This document shows, piece after piece, positions 1 through 10,009 of a stretch of 64,000 nucleotides of DNA. The stretch's first letter is position 1, and each line of letters starts with the position of its first letter. Made by a program: the position numbers and the translations under genes. Source of the DNA: Methanobacteriota archaeon. GTDB taxonomy: Archaea > Thermoplasmatota > Thermoplasmata > Thermoplasmatales > GCA-001856825. The stretch lies in NCBI GenBank assembly GCA_017857235.1, contig JAFMDN010000001.1, positions 24,886 to 88,885 on the forward strand, in the 5' to 3' direction. The notes beneath the pieces are model-generated. The model did no database searches and was not told the origin of the DNA. It worked only from the letters and a program-made list of their open reading frames with translations.

Positions 1-30
1 TGATCTAACATCAAAATTAAGGGAACTTCT

Positions 31-777
31 ATGGACTGGAAAGAAAAATTGAAAGCTGCAGTTGAAGAACTTAGATGGGTAATACCGGATAAAGTTGGAG
101 TAGTATTTTCAGGGGGTCTAGATTCCTCCTTTTTAGCCTATATTTCAAACATGTGGGATAAGGATGTACATCTTTATTCTGCAGGAACCATAGACTCGGC
201 TGACTTCAATTGGGTATTCAAAGCTGCCGATTACCTAGGTTTGCCTTTGAAGTTCATAACCATAGATGAAAACAACATTCTGGATTCAATCAAAATGATT
301 AAAAGGATAGACCCTAATTCTGATGCACTTCAGGTACTTTTTGACATCCCGTTGTATTTCGTCAGCTCAGTGGCTTATGAAAGTAACTTAGTAAGTGGTC
401 AAGGCTCTGATGAACTTTTTTTAGGCTATAGAAAATATGAAAAGAATGATACGAGCTCCAAAGATTTGGAAAAACTATTGAATAGGGATTTACCCAGGGA
501 AATTAAAATTGCCAAGAATTTTGGGAAGACCTTGATTGCCCCATATCTTAATGATTCATTCATGGATGTTGCAAAAAATATACCTTTTGAATTCAAAATT
601 GCAGATGGCATTCATAAAAAAATACTCCGGGAGGTGGCCATAGAATATGGATTAAATCCTGAGATAGCAATGCGACCTAAGAAAAGCGCCCAATATTCGA
701 GCGGTGTAAAATATTTAATAGAAAAGATTGCAAAAAACAATGGAAAAAAGGTCTATGAATTTATTAGGGACTTGTAG
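31..777 (+). CDS. Asparagine synthase-like ATPase (C-terminal PP-loop domain only, no glutaminase domain)
   Basis: SGGLDSS PP-loop motif and GQGSDELFLGYRKY asparagine-synthase-type motif in a 248 aa ORF. Confidence 0.75.
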   Translation: MDWKEKLKAAVEELRWVIPDKVGVVFSGGLDSSFLAYISNMWDKDVHLYSAGTIDSADFNWVFKAADYLGLPLKFITIDENNILDSIKMIKRIDPNSDALQVLFDIPLYFVSSVAYESNLVSGQGSDELFLGYRKYEKNDTSSKDLEKLLNRDLPREIKIAKNFGKTLIAPYLNDSFMDVAKNIPFEFKIADGIHKKILREVAIEYGLNPEIAMRPKKSAQYSSGVKYLIEKIAKNNGKKVYEFIRDL

Positions 778-2033
778 TTATTATAGATTTTGACATTCTT
801 TTTTATAATCTCTTCTACATCTATTCCCTTAAATTTTCCTTCCTCATACAGTATCTTGCCATTTACTATGGTATATTGCACATTCCTTCCGCTTCCTGAA
901 TAAATTAGGGATTCTATTTCATGACCTTCTGATGGTTCCATGTTCAATCCCTTATTTAAGATAGCTAAGTCAGCCAGATAACCCTCCTTGATTAGACCTA
1001 CCTTCTTCTTTAACACTTTATATGGATTTATGGTCATAAACTTAAAAATTTCTACTGCTGGAACTGCGGTTGGCTCCTCCCTGTAATTTTTTTGAAGGTA
1101 GGACGCTACCCTTCCGGTTTCAATCAGATCAAGATGATTTGAAGATGTAGCAGAGTCAGTACCCAGAGTTACATTAACACCGTATTGAAGCATTTCTAAT
1201 ATGGGTGAAAAATTTCCATTTCCTAGCTTCATGTTACTTACAGGATTGTTCACGATTGTGGCACCATATTTTCCAAGAGTTTTTATTTCAGATAGAGTTA
1301 AATAAACACCGTGTGCTCCAATGAATTTATCTGAAATTACTCCAATACCCTCCAGGTATTCAACCGGTCTTTTCTTCTCTTTTTTTACAAGATCATAAAC
1401 TTCTTTTTTATTTTCGCTTAGATGCATAGTCATGGGCAGATCAAACCGATCTGATAACTCCTTAGCTGCTAATAAATCATCTCTGGTTGTAGAGTAAACA
1501 CCATGAGGCGCAGGCAATGGTGTTACCAGTTCATGATTCCTAAAGTTTCTAATGAAATTTTCTGCATTTTTTATAGGATCTCCTTTTTGTGTAGTAATTT
1601 CCTTGTTTACTATTGCCCACCCCAGAAAACCTCTAATCCCTATTTCGTTTACTGCCCTTGCTATTATATCTTCAGAATAATAAAGATCCATGAATGCAGT
1701 TATTCCATTTGAGAGCATCTCGAGAATTCCCAGTTTGGCACCCCAATAAATTTCTTCATCCGTCCTATTTGAATCCAACATGAAACCCCTGTTCAGAAAA
1801 GCATCAAACTTCAGATCGTCAAAAAGGCCCCTCATGTTGGTCATAGCAATATGTGTATGCATATTTACAATCCCGGGGATAACTAACTTATTAGAGGCAT
1901 CTATTACATATTCTGCCTCCTGTGATATTTTCTGTTTTATCTCTGATATGATATTTCCATCGATGTATATGTCTCCTTTAAAATTATTACCATCTGGGTT
2001 TAAGATAGTTGCATCCCTTATCTTAATTTGCAT
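753..2033 (-). CDS. Amidohydrolase family, MtaD-like (5-methylthioadenosine/S-adenosylhomocysteine deaminase-type)
   Basis: Metal-binding VNMHTHIAMTNMRG, MHLSE, GAHGVYL, GTDSATSSNHLDL motifs typical of the ATZ/TRZ/MtaD family. Confidence 0.8.
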   Translation of the reverse strand: MQIKIRDATILNPDGNNFKGDIYIDGNIISEIKQKISQEAEYVIDASNKLVIPGIVNMHTHIAMTNMRGLFDDLKFDAFLNRGFMLDSNRTDEEIYWGAKLGILEMLSNGITAFMDLYYSEDIIARAVNEIGIRGFLGWAIVNKEITTQKGDPIKNAENFIRNFRNHELVTPLPAPHGVYSTTRDDLLAAKELSDRFDLPMTMHLSENKKEVYDLVKKEKKRPVEYLEGIGVISDKFIGAHGVYLTLSEIKTLGKYGATIVNNPVSNMKLGNGNFSPILEMLQYGVNVTLGTDSATSSNHLDLIETGRVASYLQKNYREEPTAVPAVEIFKFMTINPYKVLKKKVGLIKEGYLADLAILNKGLNMEPSEGHEIESLIYSGSGRNVQYTIVNGKILYEEGKFKGIDVEEIIKKNVKIYNNYKSLINS

Positions 2034-2094
2034 GAACGAACATTGTTTGATTTTATAATAATTTATAGCTTTATGGAAAACTATTCCGCAACTG

Positions 2095-3165
2095 CTAGAG
2101 AATCATTAAAAGGAGTGCCCCTATTATGGAAGTTATAAAGAGGAAAAGGAATGAAAACTTTGTGAACCTTAAAATATCCTTAACCCTCATGTTTCTGAAT
2201 GCTATAAGGTTGGCTAAGGAAGCAACCAGAGTACCATTACCACCAATATCTACACCATAGGCAAGCGCAGGCCAGTTAGCCACTTTTCCGAATAAAACGG
2301 TTGTTGGTACGTTGCTTATAAATTGGCTTAAAATCAATGAATAAACATAGATGTCAATAGCATTACGGGGTATTGTGATTCTTAGGATTTCCCTTGCTAA
2401 ATTTACATCGTAGAAAATCAAAATGAATGTTAATATAAGTCCTACATCCACCTTAGAAAGATTTGATGGTTCATTTAAAAGCATGGAAATAATAGATATT
2501 GAAATGGATAAAGTGAAAATATAGTAAGGCCATCCCAGCAAAAATGCCAATATTATTATTAAAAGCAATACAAAATTTGGAATAAATAAATACATATTTA
2601 CATAAGGAGCTTCGTCTAATTTATTCTTAAAATCTCCCGTTTTTAAAAGCATTATTATTATTAAAAGCAAGAACGAAGAAATCAAGAATGGAGGAAACAT
2701 AACCTTAAGGAAAAGAACGAAATTTCTTACGCTTTCGCGATAAATTATAATATTTTGTGGATTGCCGAATGGCATCAACATAGATCCTACATTTGCGGCA
2801 ATTGCCTGAAATATTATTACATCATCCACATCTTCCCTTGAGAATTTTCCTATGGATACTGTTATGGGTACTAAAACCAATAAGGCAACGTCATTAGTTA
2901 AGAACATTGAAAGTAAGAGAGTAAGTACTACTGAAAAAAGGAAAAAGGTTCTCTTGTTATTGAAATTCTGGAGTATTGTAAATGATATCCTATCAATTCC
3001 TCCTGAAGATAAAAGGGCGGCATTGACAACTATTAAAGATGCAAGTATCCAGATTGTATACCAATCTATGAGTCCCGATACAAATATTCTTTTAACAGCA
3101 ATAGATAATATGATATAAGCTGCTATCAGTATAATTAGCAAAAGCCTGTTTATGGTTAGCTTCAT
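2095..3165 (-). CDS. SLC13/ArsB/NhaD-type ion transporter-like membrane protein
   Basis: Multi-TM; 'LTNDVALLVLVPITV' and 'NVGSMLMPFGNPQNIIIY' motifs of the IT superfamily. Confidence 0.7.
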   Translation of the reverse strand: MKLTINRLLLIILIAAYIILSIAVKRIFVSGLIDWYTIWILASLIVVNAALLSSGGIDRISFTILQNFNNKRTFFLFSVVLTLLLSMFLTNDVALLVLVPITVSIGKFSREDVDDVIIFQAIAANVGSMLMPFGNPQNIIIYRESVRNFVLFLKVMFPPFLISSFLLLIIIMLLKTGDFKNKLDEAPYVNMYLFIPNFVLLLIIILAFLLGWPYYIFTLSISISIISMLLNEPSNLSKVDVGLILTFILIFYDVNLAREILRITIPRNAIDIYVYSLILSQFISNVPTTVLFGKVANWPALAYGVDIGGNGTLVASLANLIAFRNMRVKDILRFTKFSFLFLFITSIIGALLLMIL

Positions 3166-3175
3166 TTACGCTTTC

Positions 3176-3517
3176 TTAAAGTGTTTTTTTCAATAGTTCA
3201 TCAATTTCTGGCCCTACCGCTTTAATAATTGAATTAACAAGTTCTTCCTTCATTTCCTGGGGGAGTGATACTACTGCAACTTCGACCAGTATCTTTGTCA
3301 TCTTGGCTATTGCTGTTCCCTCCATAAGTTTTGCCCTTACAAATTCCTCCAGAGATTCCCGAAATTCCTTTTTCATTCTTGGATCCTTGTTTACCTTTTC
3401 CATTATGATGGATTTTATTTCCTCCTTGTAAATGTCCCTTATGGCGTCATAAATAAGATCTTCAGAAATTGTAACCTTCTTTATATCATCGATTATGTTT
3501 CTTTTATCTCCTTCCAT
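3176..3517 (-). CDS. Hypothetical protein, helical
   Basis: 113 aa ORF in a co-directional cluster. Confidence 0.5.
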   Translation of the reverse strand: MEGDKRNIIDDIKKVTISEDLIYDAIRDIYKEEIKSIIMEKVNKDPRMKKEFRESLEEFVRAKLMEGTAIAKMTKILVEVAVVSLPQEMKEELVNSIIKAVGPEIDELLKKTL

Positions 3518-3546
3518 AATTCACTATTAGATCTTCCGATAAAAAA

Positions 3547-3933
3547 TTATATGTCAAAAGTTACCTCAGCCAAATTTTCTGTTTCTACAAAATTATGGTA
3601 AGTTACTGCTTTGATCAGATAATGATAGCTATGCTTGCCATATTGAAATTCCTCACCACAAAACCCAACCAATACCTTGCTTCCGCAGAATCTTAGATAT
3701 TTGATTTTTAGTACTTTGTTTTCCGTATCAACAACATAAAGAACATCATTTAAAAAACTCACAGCATTTTTAACTTCGAATTCCCTTTGGAAGAAATACT
3801 CGCATTTATTATGATTCCCATGGAATATTAGACTTAGCATTGCATTGCCTAGTTTAAGATATAGTAGTTTCTTATCTCTTTCCGTTACCCTTATTCGAAT
3901 GTCTGCAGTATGGTTCAATATCTCAACTGGCAT
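3547..3933 (-). CDS. Archease family protein
   Basis: N-terminal 'ILNHTADIRIRV' and the size match archease (EHTADI motif). Confidence 0.75.
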   Translation of the reverse strand: MPVEILNHTADIRIRVTERDKKLLYLKLGNAMLSLIFHGNHNKCEYFFQREFEVKNAVSFLNDVLYVVDTENKVLKIKYLRFCGSKVLVGFCGEEFQYGKHSYHYLIKAVTYHNFVETENLAEVTFDI

Positions 3934-3941
3934 ATTATATC

Positions 3942-5471
3942 CTATTGGGATGGCCTCCTTAGTTCATCCGCTATATAGCTAAATAGCTTTTTTGGGTTTA
4001 TAATGTTAATTATATCATTTAATTCATCCCTATTTATTACTTTAAATGCTCTCAGGAGGATTAAATAAATAAACATATAGCCCACAAAAATTGCAGCTAA
4101 ATATAATGCTGACATCCTTGTGGAGTAGTAGAAGAAAATTATTAGAGGCAGTGCAGGTAAAATTGAAACCGCTATTGGAAGAACTGCATTTTTATCTATG
4201 AATTTACCAATTTCATTGTGGATGAGGAAGAGCGAATACAAAAACGTAATAATTGATGAAATTAACATGGCTAAAGCAGCACCCAATACTCCGAGATTCA
4301 TAAGTTTTATACCAAAAAATTGCGATGGTATTAGTATTATATCCAAGACTATGATAAGTACTGAGTTCAAAATGTTAATGAACGATGATACTTTTGTATT
4401 GGAGGTTGCATTAAAATGGTTTATGAAAGTAGTAGATACCACTGAGAAGAATATAGATAGAAGCATAACCTTTAGTGGCAACTGGAATGATATCAGTTGA
4501 GAGGTCCATAGATTTAGTATTGGAGCTGCAAATATTATGGTAAATACTATTAAAGGAGAGAGTAACATAATAAGGTATTTGGTTATGTAATTTACCCTCC
4601 CTTTGTATTCATTCATATCCTTAGAATCTTTTGCCAGCATTGGAAGAATCATAATTGTTATGGAACCAGCAAAAGTACTAATTATCTGAACTATTTTAAG
4701 ATCTCCTGAATATCCGCCAAGCTCATATGCATGGAAGAATGTTTGAATCAATATCTGTGAAATATTTGATGAAATGGTAGCTACGACGGTAGCAATCAAC
4801 AATGGAAACGAGAACTTCATATATTCCATTATTATGGAAAAATCTGGCCATTTGAACTTCCATGGCCTTCCGAAGTATAAATTCATGGCTAAATAAACCA
4901 TGTACGAGACGCTATAAGCTATAGAAATGTATATGGAATACTCCAATGAATTTCTTACGTGGAATATATTTACAAAGAAAAAAATAAAAATTAATAGAAA
5001 CCTAACCAAAGATTCCACTATACTTGGGATTGATAATTTAGCAGCCTCCATTGTACCCGTCAAGAAGCTCCTTATCCCCTGTATTAATGGAAGTGAAAAG
5101 AAATAGGGTATTAGAAGGAGTATGCTTATTAGTTCGAATCTTGTTTCAAATCCCCTATGCAGTACTATTTTCCATATATACAGGGAAAGAAGCATAACTC
5201 CAATATAGATCAAAGTCATGGAAATTTTTAGTAAGAAAAATGCCGAATTGTACTCTGCCCTGTTCTTGCCAGATGATATCATTTTTATGTGGGCAGTATT
5301 CAAACCCAAATCCCCTATAAAACTGAAGAGAAGACCGAAAGATAGTGCGAAAGAGAAAATTCCGTAGGCTTCAACCCCCGCGTATCTGAAAATTATAAGG
5401 AAAGTTAAGTATCCGAGTATCAGCCCTATTGCGCTCTGTAACATGATAATTGAGGGTTTGGAAGATTCCAT
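3942..5471 (-). CDS. Flippase-like polysaccharide/lipid-linked oligosaccharide transporter (MATE/Wzx superfamily)
   Basis: 509 aa, about 12-14 TM helices, Wzx-like 'FSFALSFGLLFSFIGDLGLNTAHIKMIS'. Confidence 0.7.
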   Translation of the reverse strand: MESSKPSIIMLQSAIGLILGYLTFLIIFRYAGVEAYGIFSFALSFGLLFSFIGDLGLNTAHIKMISSGKNRAEYNSAFFLLKISMTLIYIGVMLLSLYIWKIVLHRGFETRFELISILLLIPYFFSLPLIQGIRSFLTGTMEAAKLSIPSIVESLVRFLLIFIFFFVNIFHVRNSLEYSIYISIAYSVSYMVYLAMNLYFGRPWKFKWPDFSIIMEYMKFSFPLLIATVVATISSNISQILIQTFFHAYELGGYSGDLKIVQIISTFAGSITIMILPMLAKDSKDMNEYKGRVNYITKYLIMLLSPLIVFTIIFAAPILNLWTSQLISFQLPLKVMLLSIFFSVVSTTFINHFNATSNTKVSSFINILNSVLIIVLDIILIPSQFFGIKLMNLGVLGAALAMLISSIITFLYSLFLIHNEIGKFIDKNAVLPIAVSILPALPLIIFFYYSTRMSALYLAAIFVGYMFIYLILLRAFKVINRDELNDIINIINPKKLFSYIADELRRPSQ

Positions 5472-5543
5472 TTTAACGTTAATGTTAAGGTATTTAAATA
5501 GATTTATGGGTAAAAATTAACAATAGGAAAATGTTAAAGTTCT

Positions 5544-6089
5544 GTGAATTGGCTTGCATCCATAATAATACCAATCATACTTTTCATGCCTTCTTACATC
5601 GCAAATCCCAGTGCGGTAATTTTTGGCGGAAAAATAATCATTGACGGAGGAAGAAAATTTAGAGGCAGAAGAATTTTTGGGGACCATAAAACGCTATCTG
5701 GATTCTTAGGTGGAGGATTTGCTGGATTTCTTATCGGGATAGTAATAATTGTGATTGGTGCTTACTGGAAGCCATTGTCCTATTCAAGCAGTATTTACGT
5801 TTCAATAGTAATTATACTCCTCTTATCTTTTGGTTCCATGCTAGGTGATCTGATTGGTTCATTTATAAAAAGGCAATTGAATTTTGAGCCTGGAAAAGAA
5901 GCACTTTTTCTTGACCAGTATCCCTTTGCATTGGTTTCGCTTTTTTTAGTTTATCTTTACTTGAGATGGGATTTCTTCAAGGTATTCCCATGGCCTGGAA
6001 TAATAGCAATACTTATCATAACGCCATTACTACACAGAGCAGTTAATATAATTGGTTTTAAAATAAAGTTGAAGGACGTTCCTTATTGA
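5544..6089 (+). CDS. carS: CDP-2,3-bis-(O-geranylgeranyl)-sn-glycerol synthase (CDP-archaeol synthase)
   Basis: DUF46/CarS motifs: PSYIANPSAVIFGG, GRRIFGDHKTLSGFLGG, GSMLGDLIGSFIKRQL, DQYPFAL; GTG start. Confidence 0.9.
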   Translation: MNWLASIIIPIILFMPSYIANPSAVIFGGKIIIDGGRKFRGRRIFGDHKTLSGFLGGGFAGFLIGIVIIVIGAYWKPLSYSSSIYVSIVIILLLSFGSMLGDLIGSFIKRQLNFEPGKEALFLDQYPFALVSLFLVYLYLRWDFFKVFPWPGIIAILIITPLLHRAVNIIGFKIKLKDVPY

Positions 6090-7912
6090 TTAAGAAAATT
6101 AACGGTATCCTCAACAAGGTTTTCCGACCTATATAAATTTGGCAGTGCCTTTTTAAACCTTTTTGCCCTTGAATCTAATATTATTGCAACCCCCCGATCC
6201 TTAGGAGACCTAATCAATCTACCCAAGGCCTGTTTTAATTTCATTATAGCCACGGCCTCATAGGCATAGTACCAGCCTTTTTTGAATTTCATATCATAGT
6301 ATGTCTCCATGGCATTTGTTTCGGGAGATGGCTTTGGATATGGTATGCCAGCTATAATTGCAACTTCCAGGAATTTTCCTGGCAGATCTAATCCTTCCGA
6401 AAGTCTACCATTGATTACGCCCATGAGTACCCCTCCATTTTGCTTGAAAGATTCTATCATATCTGCTAATTCTAGGTTAGTGATGTTTTTTCTTTCAAAG
6501 AAGATTTTTCTTTTAAAATTAAGATCTCTTATTTTTGACAATTGCTCGTAGGATGTTGCTAATACCATGGTATTATACGAAGTCCTGTTAATGAAATCTT
6601 CTAAAATTTCAAGAAGCTTCTCTTCGCTCTCCAATCTTTTGTAATAGCTCAAGTTAACTTCGTCCGTATAGAGAACTCTTAAATTGCTTTCAAGGTAAGG
6701 TACGCTTATTGCTCTTTCATTAGCTTCCTCAATTCCTAACTCATCTTTAAACTTCTCAAATGGAGTTAATGTTCCTGATATAAAAAGAACACTCTTAAAC
6801 TGCTTCAAGAAATTTAGTTGATTCGATACATCTAAGAATCTCAAGTTTATTCTTTGTTCCGAGTCATCAACTATTCTTACAAACTCTGCTCCGGAATCCT
6901 CCATTAGTAATTGAGACAACACGGCTGTTCTATAAATGTAGCTCCTAGGTAATTTTCCCTCATTCAACTTCATCTCCTTTATGCCTTCACCCACGTAAAC
7001 CATCTGTTCCAGTAACCTTGAAATTTCAATGGTTCCTGATGAAAAGGACTTCATGAATGCTTCCTTGGCATCGTCCGGAGTAAGAATCCTTGGCCCATCT
7101 GAAAAGATGTATTCTAAAGCCTCTTCTATGTAATTCAAGCTTAAACTAAGGCTTAAATTATTGAAAGTTTTATCACCATATTTTTCTACTTCATCCCTAG
7201 CCTTATTTATGTCCGCAACACTAAAAGATGCTGAATTAATCATGCGTAAGAATTCAGGTACGTTATGCGCTTCATCGAATATGACAATTATTTTTTCCAT
7301 AGGAGTTTCAATCCAATCCATAAACCTTTCCCTAATGTAAGGGCTTAATAGATATGAATAAGTTGATACAACCACCTTGGCATCTTTCAATAATTCCCTC
7401 TGTGCAAAATAAGGACAAAAACCGAATTGATCTCCTAAGTTCACGAGATCCTGTGGCCGCATGATATCGGCTACCCAACCCATGTCATAATCGGTTTCAT
7501 AAAAACATCCTTCCTTTCCTTCCATTCTGTCTTTTACTAACCTTTGGCAAAGACGGGATTGTTCTTCTGGGTCTCCTTCCCTCATCTCTGGATTTACTTT
7601 TTTGAAAAGGCAAGTTTCGCCTCTTCCCATAAATGATATTACCTTTTTTAAACCCAATAATCTTGATTCTCTAAATACATTTTCAACTTGGGAGTTTGTT
7701 CTGGTTAGAAAAACTATTTTGCAATTATCACAATCTTCTAATGCATATATCAGTGAAACTAGTGTCTTGCCAGATCCTGTTGGGCTTTCCAGTATCTTTA
7801 TCTTGCTCTTTGAATTTTTCAAAAAATCGAGTGCCTCTACCTGCCACCTGTAGAGTTCATATGGACTCTTTATGCCCGTTCCCAAGAAAATCACCAAGAT
7901 TCTTTGCCACAC
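6083..7912 (-). CDS. XPD/Rad3-type DNA helicase (Fe-S)
   Basis: Walker A ESPTGSGKT, DEAH 'IFDEAHNV', four-Cys Fe-S region (C..C..C..CPYF), C-terminal QALGRLIRSPKD. Start overlaps the upstream gene. Confidence 0.85.
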   Translation of the reverse strand: MWQRILVIFLGTGIKSPYELYRWQVEALDFLKNSKSKIKILESPTGSGKTLVSLIYALEDCDNCKIVFLTRTNSQVENVFRESRLLGLKKVISFMGRGETCLFKKVNPEMREGDPEEQSRLCQRLVKDRMEGKEGCFYETDYDMGWVADIMRPQDLVNLGDQFGFCPYFAQRELLKDAKVVVSTYSYLLSPYIRERFMDWIETPMEKIIVIFDEAHNVPEFLRMINSASFSVADINKARDEVEKYGDKTFNNLSLSLSLNYIEEALEYIFSDGPRILTPDDAKEAFMKSFSSGTIEISRLLEQMVYVGEGIKEMKLNEGKLPRSYIYRTAVLSQLLMEDSGAEFVRIVDDSEQRINLRFLDVSNQLNFLKQFKSVLFISGTLTPFEKFKDELGIEEANERAISVPYLESNLRVLYTDEVNLSYYKRLESEEKLLEILEDFINRTSYNTMVLATSYEQLSKIRDLNFKRKIFFERKNITNLELADMIESFKQNGGVLMGVINGRLSEGLDLPGKFLEVAIIAGIPYPKPSPETNAMETYYDMKFKKGWYYAYEAVAIMKLKQALGRLIRSPKDRGVAIILDSRAKRFKKALPNLYRSENLVEDTVNFLNQ

Positions 7913-8786
7913 CTATTCCTAGAGCTCTAAGCTGCTTTTCCAGATCATCTTTCGAAATGGAATGATCGAATTCATATGATTTTAATGATTTTTCAATAAT
8001 TTTAGGTTCGAAACCCAATTTTTCTGAAATCACTTTAATACCCCTCTCAGGTTTTGAATTACTCTCGGTTAATTCAACATACTTAATGATTAATTTTTCT
8101 TTCAAATCGTTCAAAACATTGCCAAAAAGCGCACAGCACGTCTCATGGTTATTTTCAGGTTTACCGCCATAAAGTGTTAGGTATGGTTCCCATATGCTAA
8201 TGGCGTCAACTTTCCCCTTTCCATAAGCTTCTAATAGTTCTTCTATTCCTTTATAGTATACAATCTGGAATCCTTTCTTTTGCCTGGATAATCTGTCCAT
8301 TTTTGAAAATGGTGTGGTTCCCAAGATTCCTCTGTCGGATTTTTTGATTATGCCCCCTCCCCCTCTTGCAATACCCATTATTGGTTTGATCCTTTCATCC
8401 AGAAGGAAAAAAATATAACCCGACACTAGGGGACTTGCAAGGATGTCTATTTGCCCAAGTATTAGTTCCTTAAAACCTTCAAGGCTGTTATTGAAAATTT
8501 TCAATATATAATTTAATCCCAGATCTTCAATTGCTTCAATCAGATAAACATATTCAGAACTTGGCAGAATCCCAACAATTAAATTTGAATCCCTGTTTAT
8601 TTTAACCTCTATGGTTCTCTCGCTGATTTTTCTTCTAATTATCTTACCCTGTATTTCAAGCTCAGAAAGTATTTCAGATGTTCTTGATCTAGATAAACCT
8701 AGAGCCCGACTTATCTCTACTTGTGTTTTTTCTCCTGTTGATAAAAATTCTAAGATTTTATCTGCTAATTTACCCCTTGGTCTCAT
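7857..8786 (-). CDS. HTH regulator fused to a type-2 periplasmic-binding-protein-like (NMT1/THI5/NitT-like) domain
   Basis: N-terminal winged-HTH (VEISRALGLSRSRTSEILSELEIQGKI), then an about 220 aa domain with SBP-like patterns (IVGILPSSEYVYL, GQIDILASPLVSGY, GKVDAISIWEPYLTLYGG); no signal peptide. Confidence 0.65.
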   Translation of the reverse strand: MRPRGKLADKILEFLSTGEKTQVEISRALGLSRSRTSEILSELEIQGKIIRRKISERTIEVKINRDSNLIVGILPSSEYVYLIEAIEDLGLNYILKIFNNSLEGFKELILGQIDILASPLVSGYIFFLLDERIKPIMGIARGGGGIIKKSDRGILGTTPFSKMDRLSRQKKGFQIVYYKGIEELLEAYGKGKVDAISIWEPYLTLYGGKPENNHETCCALFGNVLNDLKEKLIIKYVELTESNSKPERGIKVISEKLGFEPKIIEKSLKSYEFDHSISKDDLEKQLRALGIGVAKNLGDFLGNGHKESI

Positions 8787-8788
8787 GT

Positions 8789-10009
8789 TCAGAATTCAAA
8801 AATTTCTCCGTTCTTCGGAAGGAGAACTTTTGCTCCTGTAATTTCCTTAGCAAGTTCTTCCCTCTTCTCTCCATGCATAAGGATTACTGTAGATGGCCGG
8901 CAACCCTCAATGAAATTTAATAGCTCTCTGTGCCCTGAATGGGCTGAAAAATCGAAGAACCTAACATCCATTTTAACTTTTGTAATCACTCCCGCCAGAT
9001 CTATATTTCCAGTTTCCAATAACATCCTTCCGTTAGTATCCTCCACTTGATAACCTGTGAGGAACAGACCATGCTTTGGATCATTAAGCTGAGATATGTA
9101 GTTTAAAACCGGGCCACCATCAAGCATCCCACTTGTTGTGATTATTACGTTACCCTCCATGGCCTTTTCCCTATCATAGTTATTTCGAATTTGCCTTATT
9201 CTTTTAAGCATTTTCTTGTATCTTGGGAAATTCTTAATATATTTTGGGTGGTTCAGAAGGACATTACTTACGCTTCTCGACATTCCATCCATCCAAATTT
9301 CGAAATCTGTATTTTCTAAGACCATTAAAAGTTCTTGAGCCCTTCCTGTTGCAAAAGCCGGAACGACAGCCACCCCTCCCCTTTCATTTACCTCCTTTAT
9401 GGAATTAATGAAATTTTCTTCTACATCCTTTCTAGGGGGATGCTCTTTTCCAGCATAGGTACTTTCAACTATTAGAACATCTGTATCTATAGATTTGATC
9501 CCGGTTAAAAGATGTGTATCTATGCTTTGAATATCTCCAGTAAACAGTACTTTTTTATCGTTCTGTATCAAATACATTCCACTACCTGGTAGATGGCCAG
9601 TATTGTGAACTGAAATTGTTACATCCTTGAACTCTACAACATCCCCATACTCTATTGGTGTGAAGGCTTCTATTATATTATCCACATCTATCCTCTCATA
9701 AGGCAAAGATGTACTCTCTATTGTAGATATTTTTACCGTATCGTATAGTAAAATTGGTGTTACTGCTAAAGTTGGAGGTGTTCCATAAACATTAGTAGGA
9801 GATGATTTAGCTAACCATGGCACCATTCCGACGTGATCAAGATGACTGTGAGTAAGAAATACTGCATCTACCTTCGGTGCAAATGCGGGAAACTGTGGTG
9901 GCTTCGTAGGATTAATACCATAATCAAACAAAAATTTGTGAATTGAGGCGTCCAGAACGAAACCTAACCTCCCTACCTCGTTCCCTCCACCCAAAAATTG
10001 ACCTTTCAT
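8789..10009 (-). CDS. Beta-CASP metallo-beta-lactamase-fold RNA/DNA nuclease
   Basis: HSHLDHVG motif, GHLPGSGM, FTGDIQ, beta-CASP TSGMLDGGP and FDFSAHSGH motifs. Confidence 0.85.
   Translation of the reverse strand: MKGQFLGGGNEVGRLGFVLDASIHKFLFDYGINPTKPPQFPAFAPKVDAVFLTHSHLDHVGMVPWLAKSSPTNVYGTPPTLAVTPILLYDTVKISTIESTSLPYERIDVDNIIEAFTPIEYGDVVEFKDVTISVHNTGHLPGSGMYLIQNDKKVLFTGDIQSIDTHLLTGIKSIDTDVLIVESTYAGKEHPPRKDVEENFINSIKEVNERGGVAVVPAFATGRAQELLMVLENTDFEIWMDGMSRSVSNVLLNHPKYIKNFPRYKKMLKRIRQIRNNYDREKAMEGNVIITTSGMLDGGPVLNYISQLNDPKHGLFLTGYQVEDTNGRMLLETGNIDLAGVITKVKMDVRFFDFSAHSGHRELLNFIEGCRPSTVILMHGEKREELAKEITGAKVLLPKNGEIFEF

Noticed and set aside
426-611. Antisense ORF (61 aa) inside the asparagine-synthase-like gene
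   Set aside because: Shadow ORF of a clearly coding opposite strand; low-complexity composition, no motif. The same applies to the many other antisense ORFs in the track.
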